A DNA stretch of 35,999 bases, taken from NCBI GenBank assembly GCA_009841255.1, contig VXMD01000078.1, positions 32,464 to 68,462 on the forward strand, in the 5' to 3' direction. Below, in pieces: positions 25,082-33,132 of the stretch. The notes beneath the pieces are model-generated. The model was not told where the DNA came from. It ran no database searches and was given only the letters and a program-made list of their open reading frames with translations. The translations under genes were made by a program, and so were the position numbers. The first letter of the stretch is position 1; every line of letters begins with the position of its first letter. Origin of the DNA: Candidatus Poribacteria bacterium (lineage in GTDB: Bacteria; Poribacteria; WGA-4E; WGA-3G).

Positions 25082-28000
25082 TTAAGCCTCCGTGATTATG
25101 CAGTGTCCGTCTGGATCGGCGTAGGGACAGGAGCAGCAGTGTTCAAGGTTCTTCTCATAAACCCCGCGCTGCAATGCTGAGATTTTTTTCTCCCACTGTT
25201 CCTGTATTTCCTGCAATTGTTCTACGCTGAAGTGCCTCTGTTTCCACTGACTGTGCTGAGTAAAGAAGATATTAATTGTCACAGTCGATTGGTTTGGATA
25301 GCACCGATGCACGAGTAGACCGTAAAGTTCCATTTCTGGATGAGATGTATCTAAGTTTAGAGTTTCGTCGGTTTTATAATTGATTATCTGATAGTTTCCT
25401 GTTCCATCTTTAAAGAGTCTGTCGAACGTCCCATCAACGATGTGTCCGTTGATGTCTGCGTGAATGTGCTGATTGGTGCGAATCGTGGATGCAGAGAATG
25501 CCGTTTCGCCGAGTTCGGAATTGATAAAATTGTTAACATGCTGTAGGACAGAACTCCGATTCTCGACTTCCGATTCAGGCGTTATGTCAGTATGATTTTC
25601 AAGTGCCTGGTCAATCGTGGTGTCAAGATTTTCTATATCCGATCGCCGTCGCATTTGTGCGAATGTGTAGCGAAGGGCAGTGTCCATTTGGTTTGCATCC
25701 GAGTCCGATTTTTCTTGTCCGTTTACTGGAATTCGCAGTACATTTTCCAGTTGGTACCGTAGCGGACACCGTGCGTAATTCGCGAGTTCAGGGATAGAAA
25801 AAGCGGCGGAAGCACCGTTTGATTCCAGTTTTCGTGGAAGTTCAGGAAAATCAATAGGTGTTGTTTCGTCAGACGTCGCTTCCGCGGGTATCGTCTCTTC
25901 AAGCGTCTGACGAATCGGAATTTGGAGTGAAAAAGATTGAAGGTTTGTGCGATTATCCGCGAACACTTCCAACGTAACGGGTAGACTCAGTGAATTGTCT
26001 TCTTCACCGATGTTGAGATGTGTGTAGAGCCATTCAAGCATTTGTTGTGGTTTCCCGTTGGCTGAAAGGGTTCCGGATAAGATGAGCCGGTCTTGGGCGC
26101 GTGTCGCGCCTACATAGAACAATCGCTTCTTTTCAGCGGTCTCTTTCGCACTGCCGCGATTTTTGATGTGTGCGACAATTTCCGGTTCTGTTTTCCGATA
26201 TCCATCATCTGGCTTAAGCGGACTAAAACCGATACCCAGTGTCTCGTCAATGAAAGGTTCTCTGTCGATCTGGGCGCCTCGATCAAGTCTTGGAAGTATG
26301 ACGATGGGAAATTGAAGTCCTTTGGCGGCGTGGATCGTCATAATTCTGACGGCATCACTACTTGCCTCGATAGGTGCTTGCCCTTCTTGAGGTTCCTCTG
26401 TTATTAAAATATCCAGAAATTCGATAAAATCTGGAAGTATCTGTTTGTTCTCATCTCCGTCAAAGTTTCTTGCGAGTTCCAAGAGTTTTTGGTAGTTTGA
26501 CCATCGTTGTTGTCCCTGTTTTCCGGTTTTTAGTGTTCCGATCATTCCTGTTTCATTAACGATGGCTACGATGAGTTGGTTTACAGGCATTCGGCGCGCG
26601 AGCTGACAGTGCCTTTTTAAAGTGGCTATCCCCGTGCGAAGTTTATCAGAGTGTATTTGGTATTCCTGGGCTTTGTTCCAGAAATTTTCCGCTTTCTGTA
26701 GTGAAATTTCGTAGAGTTCAGTGTCGGAGATACCGAAAGCGGGACCACGGAGGACAGCGGCAAGAGATGTTTGGTTTTCTGTTGGTGCGTTAAGGAAGTT
26801 GAGATAGTTCCAGATGTCGTAGATTTCCTGTCGTTGATAGAAACCAACACCGCCGGTGGTAAGGTAAGGGATACCTGCTTCAAGGAGAGCGTTCTCTATA
26901 TCGGGGAGATGCCTTCTACTCCGGATGAGGATAGCGATGTCGCGGTAATCAATCGGAGGTTCCGCTTCCTGCCCCCCGCCCTCTTCACTGGCGCCGCGCG
27001 TGTTTGCTGTCAGAGTTTTGATATGCTGTGCGATGAGCGTGTATTCATCTACCGACGCCTCGCCCTGATTTCCAAGCAGAATTTCGACTGTACCCTTTGT
27101 CTGGGACGGGCGCGCTTGGGTCAAGGCTTCATATTCCACCTCAAATTCATTTTCAGTCCCATCACCCATCAAGTGAGCAAAAAAGTAGTTGACGAACCCG
27201 ACGGTATCACGCAAGGATCGGAAATTCTCTGGGAGTTGGATGTTGTTACCTCCGTCATTGACGATTTTTTGTTTTGTCTTGTCAAAGACACGGACATCGG
27301 CGCCGCGGAACGCGTAAATGCTCTGTTTTGGATCACCGACGATAAAGAGGTTCGCGCTTTGGAGTTCGTTTGTAAGTAGCATCACCAATTCGGACTGGAG
27401 TTCATTTGTATCTTGATATTCGTCTACCATGTAGTATTTATGCCGTTTGATTAACGTCTGTCGGATCTTTTTGTTGTGTCGAAGGAGATCGCGAGTTTTC
27501 AGTTGCAAGTCAGTAAAATCGAGTTTACCTTGGGAGAGTTTGGCGGTTCTATACGCTTCCGAGATTCGTTTATAGAGTGTGAGTAGGTCGCGGGTTGTGC
27601 TAAGCAGGAAATCATCGTCAGTTTCGTTTTCATCTGCTGTATTTTTGTTATCTTCAATAGGAGATACGGCTTTAATTTTTTGTGCAGTCGATACGAGAAA
27701 AGTAATTTCAGCCTCAATACCTGCTGTTGTAACGCGGTTCCCCAGAAAGTCTCTTTTCGCGATGTCATTGCGTGCAGTTGTAATTGAATATGCAATCTCT
27801 CTAAGTAAGTTCAACGTTCCAGATGGGTCTGGATTTTGTTGATATAGTATTTCTAATTGTTGGGTCAAGTCTCTAACTGCTTCTGCATTTCTGCCAGTTG
27901 CCACCTGCAAAACAATATTTAAACATCGGGTGGATTCGGGGATGTCAATTGTTGACATCAGTTCTTCGAGAGCCCTCTTTCGTAAGGCTCCACGTATCTC

Positions 28001-28591
28001 TGTGTCGTTTGGATTCCCATAAATTTCCTGCATGAGGTGTTCGAGGACCTCACGTTGATTTATCATGGTGGCAAAGAAGTCCACCAATTTCTGCTGACCT
28101 CCGTAGCGTTGTAACAAGCGTGTAAGTTCGTCGCGGTGTTCATCTCCGTCCTTTGTAGCGATGTTCCTGAGGGTTTCCCGGATGATTTGCTGTAGTAAGA
28201 GTTTCTGATCAATGCCTTGTAGGATGCTGAAGTTGGCTGGGACCCCCGCTTGGAAAGGGAATTCTCGTAGGATACGTGAGCAGAATGCGTGGATCGTTGA
28301 GATGTGTGCCGTGCTCATCTTTTCGCGAAAGCCTTGTAGCGAGTTGTCTTGCTCTGAACCCTCACGTTCTTCTTGAACGGACAGTTCTTCAATAATTCGC
28401 TCCTTCATCTCGGCGGCGGCTTTGTCAGTGAAGGTGATGGCGACAATTTCTTGCGGGTTGACATTCCCTTCACGCAAAATTTTGAGGTAACGCTCGACCA
28501 ATACCGTGGTTTTTCCGGATCCAGCACCGGCGGTTACACAGATGTGTCTGTCTATATCAAGTGCTTGTTGTTGATTCGGTGTGAGTCGCAT
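25082..28591 (-). CDS. UvrD/AddA-like helicase with C-terminal PD-(D/E)XK nuclease domain
   Basis: An 1169-residue superfamily 1A helicase. Visible motifs in order: AGAGSGKT (21-28), ITFTDKAAAEM, VDEYQDTNE, GDPKQSIYAFRGAD, LPENFRS, IMTIHAAKGLQFP and LFYVGATRAQDRL. The C-terminal part looks like the AddA/RecB nuclease fold with GTFDRLF and then INYKTD. In AddA the latter is usually DYKTD, so the Asp of the (D/E)xK element is Asn here; the nuclease may be weak or dead. A Cys-rich end (CCSCPYADPDGHC) could bind zinc or iron-sulfur. It probably processes DNA double-strand breaks, but no AddB-like partner is present. The start codon follows TAAAATTAAAAG with CCGCAAGG upstream. Confidence 0.88.
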   Translation of the reverse strand: MRLTPNQQQALDIDRHICVTAGAGSGKTTVLVERYLKILREGNVNPQEIVAITFTDKAAAEMKERIIEELSVQEEREGSEQDNSLQGFREKMSTAHISTIHAFCSRILREFPFQAGVPANFSILQGIDQKLLLQQIIRETLRNIATKDGDEHRDELTRLLQRYGGQQKLVDFFATMINQREVLEHLMQEIYGNPNDTEIRGALRKRALEELMSTIDIPESTRCLNIVLQVATGRNAEAVRDLTQQLEILYQQNPDPSGTLNLLREIAYSITTARNDIAKRDFLGNRVTTAGIEAEITFLVSTAQKIKAVSPIEDNKNTADENETDDDFLLSTTRDLLTLYKRISEAYRTAKLSQGKLDFTDLQLKTRDLLRHNKKIRQTLIKRHKYYMVDEYQDTNELQSELVMLLTNELQSANLFIVGDPKQSIYAFRGADVRVFDKTKQKIVNDGGNNIQLPENFRSLRDTVGFVNYFFAHLMGDGTENEFEVEYEALTQARPSQTKGTVEILLGNQGEASVDEYTLIAQHIKTLTANTRGASEEGGGQEAEPPIDYRDIAILIRSRRHLPDIENALLEAGIPYLTTGGVGFYQRQEIYDIWNYLNFLNAPTENQTSLAAVLRGPAFGISDTELYEISLQKAENFWNKAQEYQIHSDKLRTGIATLKRHCQLARRMPVNQLIVAIVNETGMIGTLKTGKQGQQRWSNYQKLLELARNFDGDENKQILPDFIEFLDILITEEPQEGQAPIEASSDAVRIMTIHAAKGLQFPIVILPRLDRGAQIDREPFIDETLGIGFSPLKPDDGYRKTEPEIVAHIKNRGSAKETAEKKRLFYVGATRAQDRLILSGTLSANGKPQQMLEWLYTHLNIGEEDNSLSLPVTLEVFADNRTNLQSFSLQIPIRQTLEETIPAEATSDETTPIDFPELPRKLESNGASAAFSIPELANYARCPLRYQLENVLRIPVNGQEKSDSDANQMDTALRYTFAQMRRRSDIENLDTTIDQALENHTDITPESEVENRSSVLQHVNNFINSELGETAFSASTIRTNQHIHADINGHIVDGTFDRLFKDGTGNYQIINYKTDETLNLDTSHPEMELYGLLVHRCYPNQSTVTINIFFTQHSQWKQRHFSVEQLQEIQEQWEKKISALQRGVYEKNLEHCCSCPYADPDGHCIITEA

Positions 28592-28603
28592 CTTTTAATT
28601 TTA

Positions 28604-28741
28604 CCTTGCGGAGGAATCCGCAGAAATCCGCAGAAATACGCAGAAACGCCCAAGCAATACGCAGAAATACCCAAGCAAAAACACCCCAAGCAATACGCAG
28701 AAATACTTTCTTCGCATTGGATTTCAGCGTTCGCAAAAACA
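28604..28741. repeat. Iterated CGCAGAAA / CCCAAGCAA array plus a 49-nt mobile segment
   Basis: The array (28618-28706) alternates CGCAGAAAT or CGCAGAAAC units with CCCAAGCAA units. It starts just after a CCTTGCGG box (28604). From 28693 to 28741 it contains the same 49-nt segment found inverted in the repeat at 2560-2608. It is not a CRISPR: units are about 10 bases and there are no spacers of constant length. Confidence 0.75.
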
Positions 28742-28856
28742 CCCCAAGCAAAACACGTGTGTTTCGACTTTGACGTGTGTCTCTTATATCCGCTCTCCAT
28801 GCGCAAGCCGCGTGTGGACTTGCGGGACAATACGAGCTACAGGTTTAGGGCTAAGG

Positions 28857-28893
28857 AACCCTTCTGTAAGGGTTGGGTGACCCAACCCCTACG
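28857..28893. repeat. Two overlapping, mutually exclusive hairpins
   Basis: AACCCTT (28857-28863) can pair with AAGGGTT (28868-28874), while GGGTTGGG (28870-28877) can pair with CCCAACCC (28881-28888) around a TGA loop. Both need bases 28870-28874. The second hairpin, with its CTACG tail, belongs to the dispersed stem-loop family. Confidence 0.65.
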
Positions 28894-28911
28894 AAAACTG
28901 ACAGCCGATAA

Positions 28912-29994
28912 CTATTCGGGGAGTGGAATGACTGCTTCTGTTGATATTGCAAGTTGCACGGTGTCTCCGGGTTTTTTTGTTTCTGTACCGGGATTGTAGT
29001 GAACGGCTTTGAGGGGAATGTCTTCAGAGACCCTGAGTTGATATTCTTCTATCCTGCCCAAATAGTTGACCGCAGTCACTTCCGCTGTTATCCTATTTTC
29101 GATGGGGTTTCCGCTATTCTGGTTATTGTTGATAATGAGTGCCTCGGGTCGAATTGAACATTGCACAGGTGTCCCTTGTGTGAGTTCGTGATACACGGTT
29201 GTGGAGTGAAGCGTTCCGGCGGGCGTTTCTATAGTCGCACTGCCGTTCGATGTTTGCTCGACTTTGCCTGCAATGAAGTTGGTTTCCCCGACGAAGCTTG
29301 CAACAAAGGCGTTCTTTGGGAACTGGTATACTTCGCGCGGCGTACCGACTTGGATGATGACCCCGTCCTGCATAATTGCCATCCGATCCGCCATAGAGAG
29401 AGCATCTACTTGATCGTGTGTAACGTAGAACATTGTAATGTTGGTACGGTCGTGGATCTGCTTTATTTCGTCGCGCATTTGTTGTCGGAGTGCGGCATCG
29501 AGATTGCTAATCGGTTCGTCAAGGAGTAGGACGCTCGGTTCGATAACGAGGGCACGGGCGAGTGCGATTCGCTGCTGTTGTCCGCCGGAAAGTGTGTTAA
29601 CGGCGCGATCGTGGTAGCCTTCCATTTGTACCATCTCGAGTGCACGCGCGATTTTTTCGTTGCGTTCCGTTTTTTCGAGTTTCCGAAGCGTGAGTCCGTA
29701 TTCAATGTTTTCGGCGACGGACATGTGTGGCCAGAGGGCGTAGTTCTGGAACACCATCCCTGTGTTCCGTTGGTGGGGTGGGACATCGTTCATGACGGTA
29801 TCATCGAATCGGAGTTCGCCGGTATCGGGTTTATAAAACCCGGCGACGATCCGGAGAAACGTCGATTTGCCGCATCCAGATGGACCGAGGAGGAAAAAGA
29901 ATTCGCCCTCTTCGATTTTCAAGCTCACATCGTTGACCGCGAGCGTCGTGTCGAATGCTTTTGTGACATGGGTTAATTCAACTGCAACTGCCAT
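28912..29994 (-). CDS. ABC transporter ATP-binding protein (PotA/UgpC/MalK type)
   Basis: A 360-residue importer ATPase. Walker A is GPSGCGKST (37-45), the Q-loop VFQNYALWPHMSV, the signature LSGGQQQRIALARAL near residue 137 and Walker B LLLDEP. The C-terminal third carries the TOBE-type regulatory barrel found in carbohydrate, spermidine/putrescine and iron importers (KVEQTSNGSATIETPAG, then CSIRPEAL). No permease or binding protein is adjacent, so the substrate is unknown; the solute-binding lipoprotein at 2744 is a different importer class. The start codon follows AAGGAAAC. Ends in TAG. Confidence 0.93.
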   Translation of the reverse strand: MAVAVELTHVTKAFDTTLAVNDVSLKIEEGEFFFLLGPSGCGKSTFLRIVAGFYKPDTGELRFDDTVMNDVPPHQRNTGMVFQNYALWPHMSVAENIEYGLTLRKLEKTERNEKIARALEMVQMEGYHDRAVNTLSGGQQQRIALARALVIEPSVLLLDEPISNLDAALRQQMRDEIKQIHDRTNITMFYVTHDQVDALSMADRMAIMQDGVIIQVGTPREVYQFPKNAFVASFVGETNFIAGKVEQTSNGSATIETPAGTLHSTTVYHELTQGTPVQCSIRPEALIINNNQNSGNPIENRITAEVTAVNYLGRIEEYQLRVSEDIPLKAVHYNPGTETKKPGDTVQLAISTEAVIPLPE

Positions 29995-30006
29995 ATTTTT
30001 AAGTTT

Positions 30007-30103
30007 CCTTGCGGGTTTTTTAAATTTACCTTGCGGAGAAACAACGCGGTTTTCAAATGTGACGTGCCTTCCTATAGAGTCGCCTGCGCCGTTGTTGCAG
30101 GCT
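30007..30103. repeat. Dispersed CCTTGCGG...GCAGGCT repeat, third copy
   Basis: A half box CCTTGCGG at 30007 lies 12 bases upstream of the ABC gene start, and a full copy (30029-30103) follows with GACGTGCCT, CGCCTGCGCCG and TTGTTGCAGGCT. It matches 67-141 and the interrupted copy at 2500-2619. Confidence 0.8.
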
Positions 30104-30187
30104 TGGGTTTCGGTTCAAGTTTTTGATTCCGTTGCGAAGTCGCTCAAAACCTGCACGTAAGCGGAGCGCAGTCCAGGATCCCATAAA

Positions 30188-30982
30188 TTAAAAATCTTTC
30201 ACGCATCGAAATCCGATAGTGCTTCCAGATGTGAGGTGATACCATCGATCTGCGACACGGAGGTTTTCAGGACTCCCGCCCCAACCGCCACCGCGTAGGA
30301 TGCGAAAGTTTTCGGTATCTGGGGCAATGTCTCTGCCGAAGCGTGGGTTATTTTCTGGACTGATGCTATAGAATTCACTGTTATATTCGTCGAAGCACCA
30401 CTCCCACACGTTGCCTGCCATATCGTAGAGATTATAGCCGTTGGGAGGGAAGCTGCCAACGGGGGCTGTCCACTTCCATCTATCCGCTCCACCTATATTG
30501 CCGAAGTTGGCATCTGCGTAAGTTATTATATCACCATTCGGGTATCGTTTGCCAGTCAGACCGCCGCGTGCGGCGTATTCCCACTCTGCTTCGGTAGGCA
30601 ATCGTTTCTTTGCCCATGCGGCGTAGGCAGCCGCATCGCGCCAGTTTATCCGGACAACAGGAGCATCGGGGGCATTGAACCTTGGGTTATGCGACAGTGG
30701 TGGCTGAGGATAACCTGTACTCTGGACGAATTTCTGATAGCGTGCGTTCGTTACTTCGTGTATATCCATGTAGAAGGCATTGAGGGTGACGGTATGTACG
30801 GGTCGTTCGTCGCTATCCCCGTTAGTGGAGCCCATCTGGAATGTGCCTGCCGGAATCAGCACCATTCTCACACCATCGACTTCGGAGACGATTTCTGGGG
30901 TTGGTTCAATGGGTGAACCGTCCTCGCTTTGCGTGCAGGCGTACATCCCAATGCTGACAAGAAGGATGCCTACAATTCTCAT
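30188..30982 (-). CDS. SUMF1/formylglycine-generating-enzyme-like lipoprotein
   Basis: A 264-residue protein. The start at ATG 30982 overlaps the SelA stop (ATGA) and gives a lipoprotein signal (MRIVGILLVSIGMYAC) with Cys16 as the lipid site. A FGE-sulfatase (SUMF1) domain follows: VLIPAGTFQMGSTNGDSDERPVH, then FYMDIHEVTNARY, RLPTEAEWEYAARGG, NVWEWCFDEY and RILRGGGWGGS. The paired cysteines that define true formylglycine generators are not evident, so it is more likely a SUMF1-fold protein of another function. Coupling to selA suggests a shared role or only a shared promoter. Ends in TAA. Confidence 0.88.
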   Translation of the reverse strand: MRIVGILLVSIGMYACTQSEDGSPIEPTPEIVSEVDGVRMVLIPAGTFQMGSTNGDSDERPVHTVTLNAFYMDIHEVTNARYQKFVQSTGYPQPPLSHNPRFNAPDAPVVRINWRDAAAYAAWAKKRLPTEAEWEYAARGGLTGKRYPNGDIITYADANFGNIGGADRWKWTAPVGSFPPNGYNLYDMAGNVWEWCFDEYNSEFYSISPENNPRFGRDIAPDTENFRILRGGGWGGSPENLRVADRWYHLTSGSTIGFRCVKDF

Positions 30983-32385
30983 AAATCTCGCGCGACGTGT
31001 GTGGCGGTTTCGACGATCCAAGCCTGCTCTCTTTCATAAACTGTTCGCAGATCCAGCCAAAAAAGGCCGTCTTTGATTCTACCAATGACAGGAATTGTGG
31101 CGTTTCGGAACTGTGCGGCGAGTATCTCAGCGGAAGACTCCAAAGGCTCGAGGACGAGTGCGATGCTCGGTAACGTCTCGACAGGAAGTGCACCGCTCCC
31201 GATTTGTCCGTATGTTTCCGAGACCTGAATATCCACCTTTTCACTGAAGAGGGGTTCTAACTGTGCTTTGAGCTCCGTTGCAAGGGTGTGGAGTGCTTCT
31301 ATTGACCGGGTATAGCGATTGAGCATCGGAAACCGTTCCGTTAGGGTGGTGTCCTCTGTGAGGTAGAGTTGCAATGTCGCTGATAGACCGGCAATGATGA
31401 GTTTGTCGACCCGGAGTGCCCGCATCATCGGATTTTTACGCATCTTTTCGATCCATTCGGCTTTACCGACGATAATGCCGGCTTGGGGGCCACCGAGTAG
31501 TTTGTCACCGCTGAAGGTCACGATGTCGACACCGCTGGCGATTCGTTCTCCGACGAGGGGTTCGTGCGGGAGTCCATAAGTCGTCATGTCAATGAGGGCA
31601 CCGCTCCCAAGGTCTTCCATCGTTGGGATGCCGCGCTGTGCCCCGAGTTCTGTCAGTTCCTCCATCGTGGGCGTTGACGTGAAACCGAGAATTTTGTAGT
31701 TGCTCGGATGCACTTTGAGCAACAGTCCTGTATTTTCATTGATGGCATCTGCGTAATCTCGGAGATGGGTTCGGTTGGTGGTGCCGACTTCTCGGAGGAT
31801 TGCACCGCTTGCCGCCATCACGTCCGGAATTCGGAACGCGCCCCCGATTTCGATGAGTTCCCCGCGTGAGACGATGACTTCTTTGTCGCGTGCCATCGTC
31901 TGGAGTGCGAGTAAAACCGCTGCGGCGTTGTTGTTGACGATTGTAGATGCCTCGCAGCCGGTCAATTGCTGTAAAAGGGGTTCGGTGATCCTATCTCGAT
32001 GTCCTCGGCTTCCAGTTGCGATGTCGTATTCAAGGTTGACGTAGTTTTGCGCGGCTTGCTGGATGGCATCGCAGGCAGTAGGACTGAGCAACGACCTACC
32101 TAAGTTGGTGTGTGTGACCGTGCCTGTTGCATTGACGACGGGACGCATGCGCGCACCTATCTTTTCCAGGATTTTCTGATGTGTCCGTTCGGCGTATTCG
32201 GCGTGTTCTGGTAATTGTGTGTGGTTTCCGCTCAGAATATCGTTTCGGATGTCGGCGACGACAGCACGCAATGCCTCCGTCACAAGGGAACGGGCGTAGG
32301 TGGTTTGCAAGTCGAGCAGTTCCTGTGTGTTCAGGAGTTTTTCAATGGCGGGCAAATGTCGTAGGAGGTTTGTGTTATCTGTCAC
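30979..32385 (-). CDS. selA: L-seryl-tRNA(Sec) selenium transferase
   Basis: A 468-residue PLP enzyme that converts Ser-tRNA(Sec) to Sec-tRNA(Sec) in the cytoplasm. Length and motifs fit SelA: an N-terminal helical domain, VVNATGTVTHTNLGRSLL (83-100), EYDIATGSRGHR (119-130), and the PLP lysine Lys295 in FSGDKLLGGPQAG. The start is GTG 32385, one base after the TAG of the retropepsin-like gene, with GGAG about 11 bases upstream. It ends in TGA inside an ATGA overlap with the next gene, and an in-frame TAG follows two codons later. The presence of selA implies this organism can insert selenocysteine at UGA; selB, selC and selD are not in the window. Confidence 0.95.
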   Translation of the reverse strand: MTDNTNLLRHLPAIEKLLNTQELLDLQTTYARSLVTEALRAVVADIRNDILSGNHTQLPEHAEYAERTHQKILEKIGARMRPVVNATGTVTHTNLGRSLLSPTACDAIQQAAQNYVNLEYDIATGSRGHRDRITEPLLQQLTGCEASTIVNNNAAAVLLALQTMARDKEVIVSRGELIEIGGAFRIPDVMAASGAILREVGTTNRTHLRDYADAINENTGLLLKVHPSNYKILGFTSTPTMEELTELGAQRGIPTMEDLGSGALIDMTTYGLPHEPLVGERIASGVDIVTFSGDKLLGGPQAGIIVGKAEWIEKMRKNPMMRALRVDKLIIAGLSATLQLYLTEDTTLTERFPMLNRYTRSIEALHTLATELKAQLEPLFSEKVDIQVSETYGQIGSGALPVETLPSIALVLEPLESSAEILAAQFRNATIPVIGRIKDGLFWLDLRTVYEREQAWIVETATHVARDL

Positions 32386-32386
32386 C

Positions 32387-32827
32387 CTATTGCTCCGTTG
32401 CTGTCGGGGTATTCGAGAGGATTTTTATCATCCATTCACCGTCGTGTGCGGGATTGTAAATCAATCCGTTTTGTATGTCAACGCAGAGGTCGAGTGCTTC
32501 CAAGATCATGTGTCCTACGAGAACGGGTGCGTCCTCAGGAAGGTCTGTTACTGTGATGAAGTCGCTTCGTTCCAACACCGTATATTTGACCTGTGAATAA
32601 ACAGTCCGCTTTATGGTGTCGTTTGCGGTCTGTGCCCGGATGTTTCGGAGCGGGGTAAGTCCGAGTTGGTGAATCAGTGATGTAGGTAAACAAAGTCCTG
32701 TTGCGCCGGTATCGACGAGAGCGTTTTCTATGGTAATTCTGCGGACATCTTCGGAGGTGATCGCACCTAATTCTATGGCATATAGGTCTTTTAGGTTTTC
32801 GAGTTCAATTCGGGTGGTATGTTCCAT
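32387..32827 (-). CDS. Retropepsin-like aspartic protease family protein
   Basis: A 146-residue protein of the clan AA aspartic-protease fold. The active-site motif is DTGAT with Asp39, in ALVDTGATGLCLP, followed by the flap-like VLVGHMILEALDL typical of single-domain retropepsin-like proteins that act as dimers. There is no signal peptide, so it is cytoplasmic. It is the first gene of an operon with selA and the SUMF1-type lipoprotein. AGGAG lies eight bases before ATG 32827, and a strong promoter lies about 40 bases upstream. Its target is unknown; the linkage to selA is unusual and may be fortuitous. Confidence 0.8.
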   Translation of the reverse strand: MEHTTRIELENLKDLYAIELGAITSEDVRRITIENALVDTGATGLCLPTSLIHQLGLTPLRNIRAQTANDTIKRTVYSQVKYTVLERSDFITVTDLPEDAPVLVGHMILEALDLCVDIQNGLIYNPAHDGEWMIKILSNTPTATEQ

Positions 32828-32863
32828 TTCAATTTCTCCTATAGGTCTCTGGATTTCCTGATT

Positions 32864-32892
32864 AGTATAGCATATTGTGCCGGTGCTGTCAA
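32864..32892 (-). promoter_or_regulatory. Strong promoter of the retropepsin-selA-SUMF1 operon
   Basis: On the minus strand TTGACA (32892-32887), exactly 17 bases, TATACT (32869-32864). The leader to ATG 32827 would be about 30 bases, including the AGGAG site. Confidence 0.8.
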
Positions 32893-32938
32893 ATGCATTT
32901 TGGAGGGTTTTCAGTCATTGAGACATTGAGAAATAAAT

Positions 32939-32967
32939 TTGACATTCACTATTTCTTGTGTTATCAT
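32939..32967 (+). promoter_or_regulatory. Divergent promoter for the plus-strand gene pair
   Basis: TTGACA (32939-32944), a 17-base spacer and TATCAT (32962-32967). The leader to ATG 33133 would be about 160 bases. It lies 46 bases from the opposite-facing promoter at 32864-32892. No gene is seen in 32828-33132. Confidence 0.6.
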
Positions 32968-33132
32968 TAAATCGGTAATGTAAAATTCAACCTCGTCGCT
33001 TTGAATGCAGTTTGCATCTCCTCCGGTCCTGGTCTTCTTTCGCCGGGAATCCTACGGGTTGGTAATCTGAAGTGTGTTCGGATTTTTTATAGGATATAAC
33101 TTTGTTTCCTTTTACGGAAAAAGGAGCCTGTC

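Noticed and set aside
28618-28706. CRISPR-like array
   Set aside because: Units are about 10 bases, unevenly spaced and without spacers.
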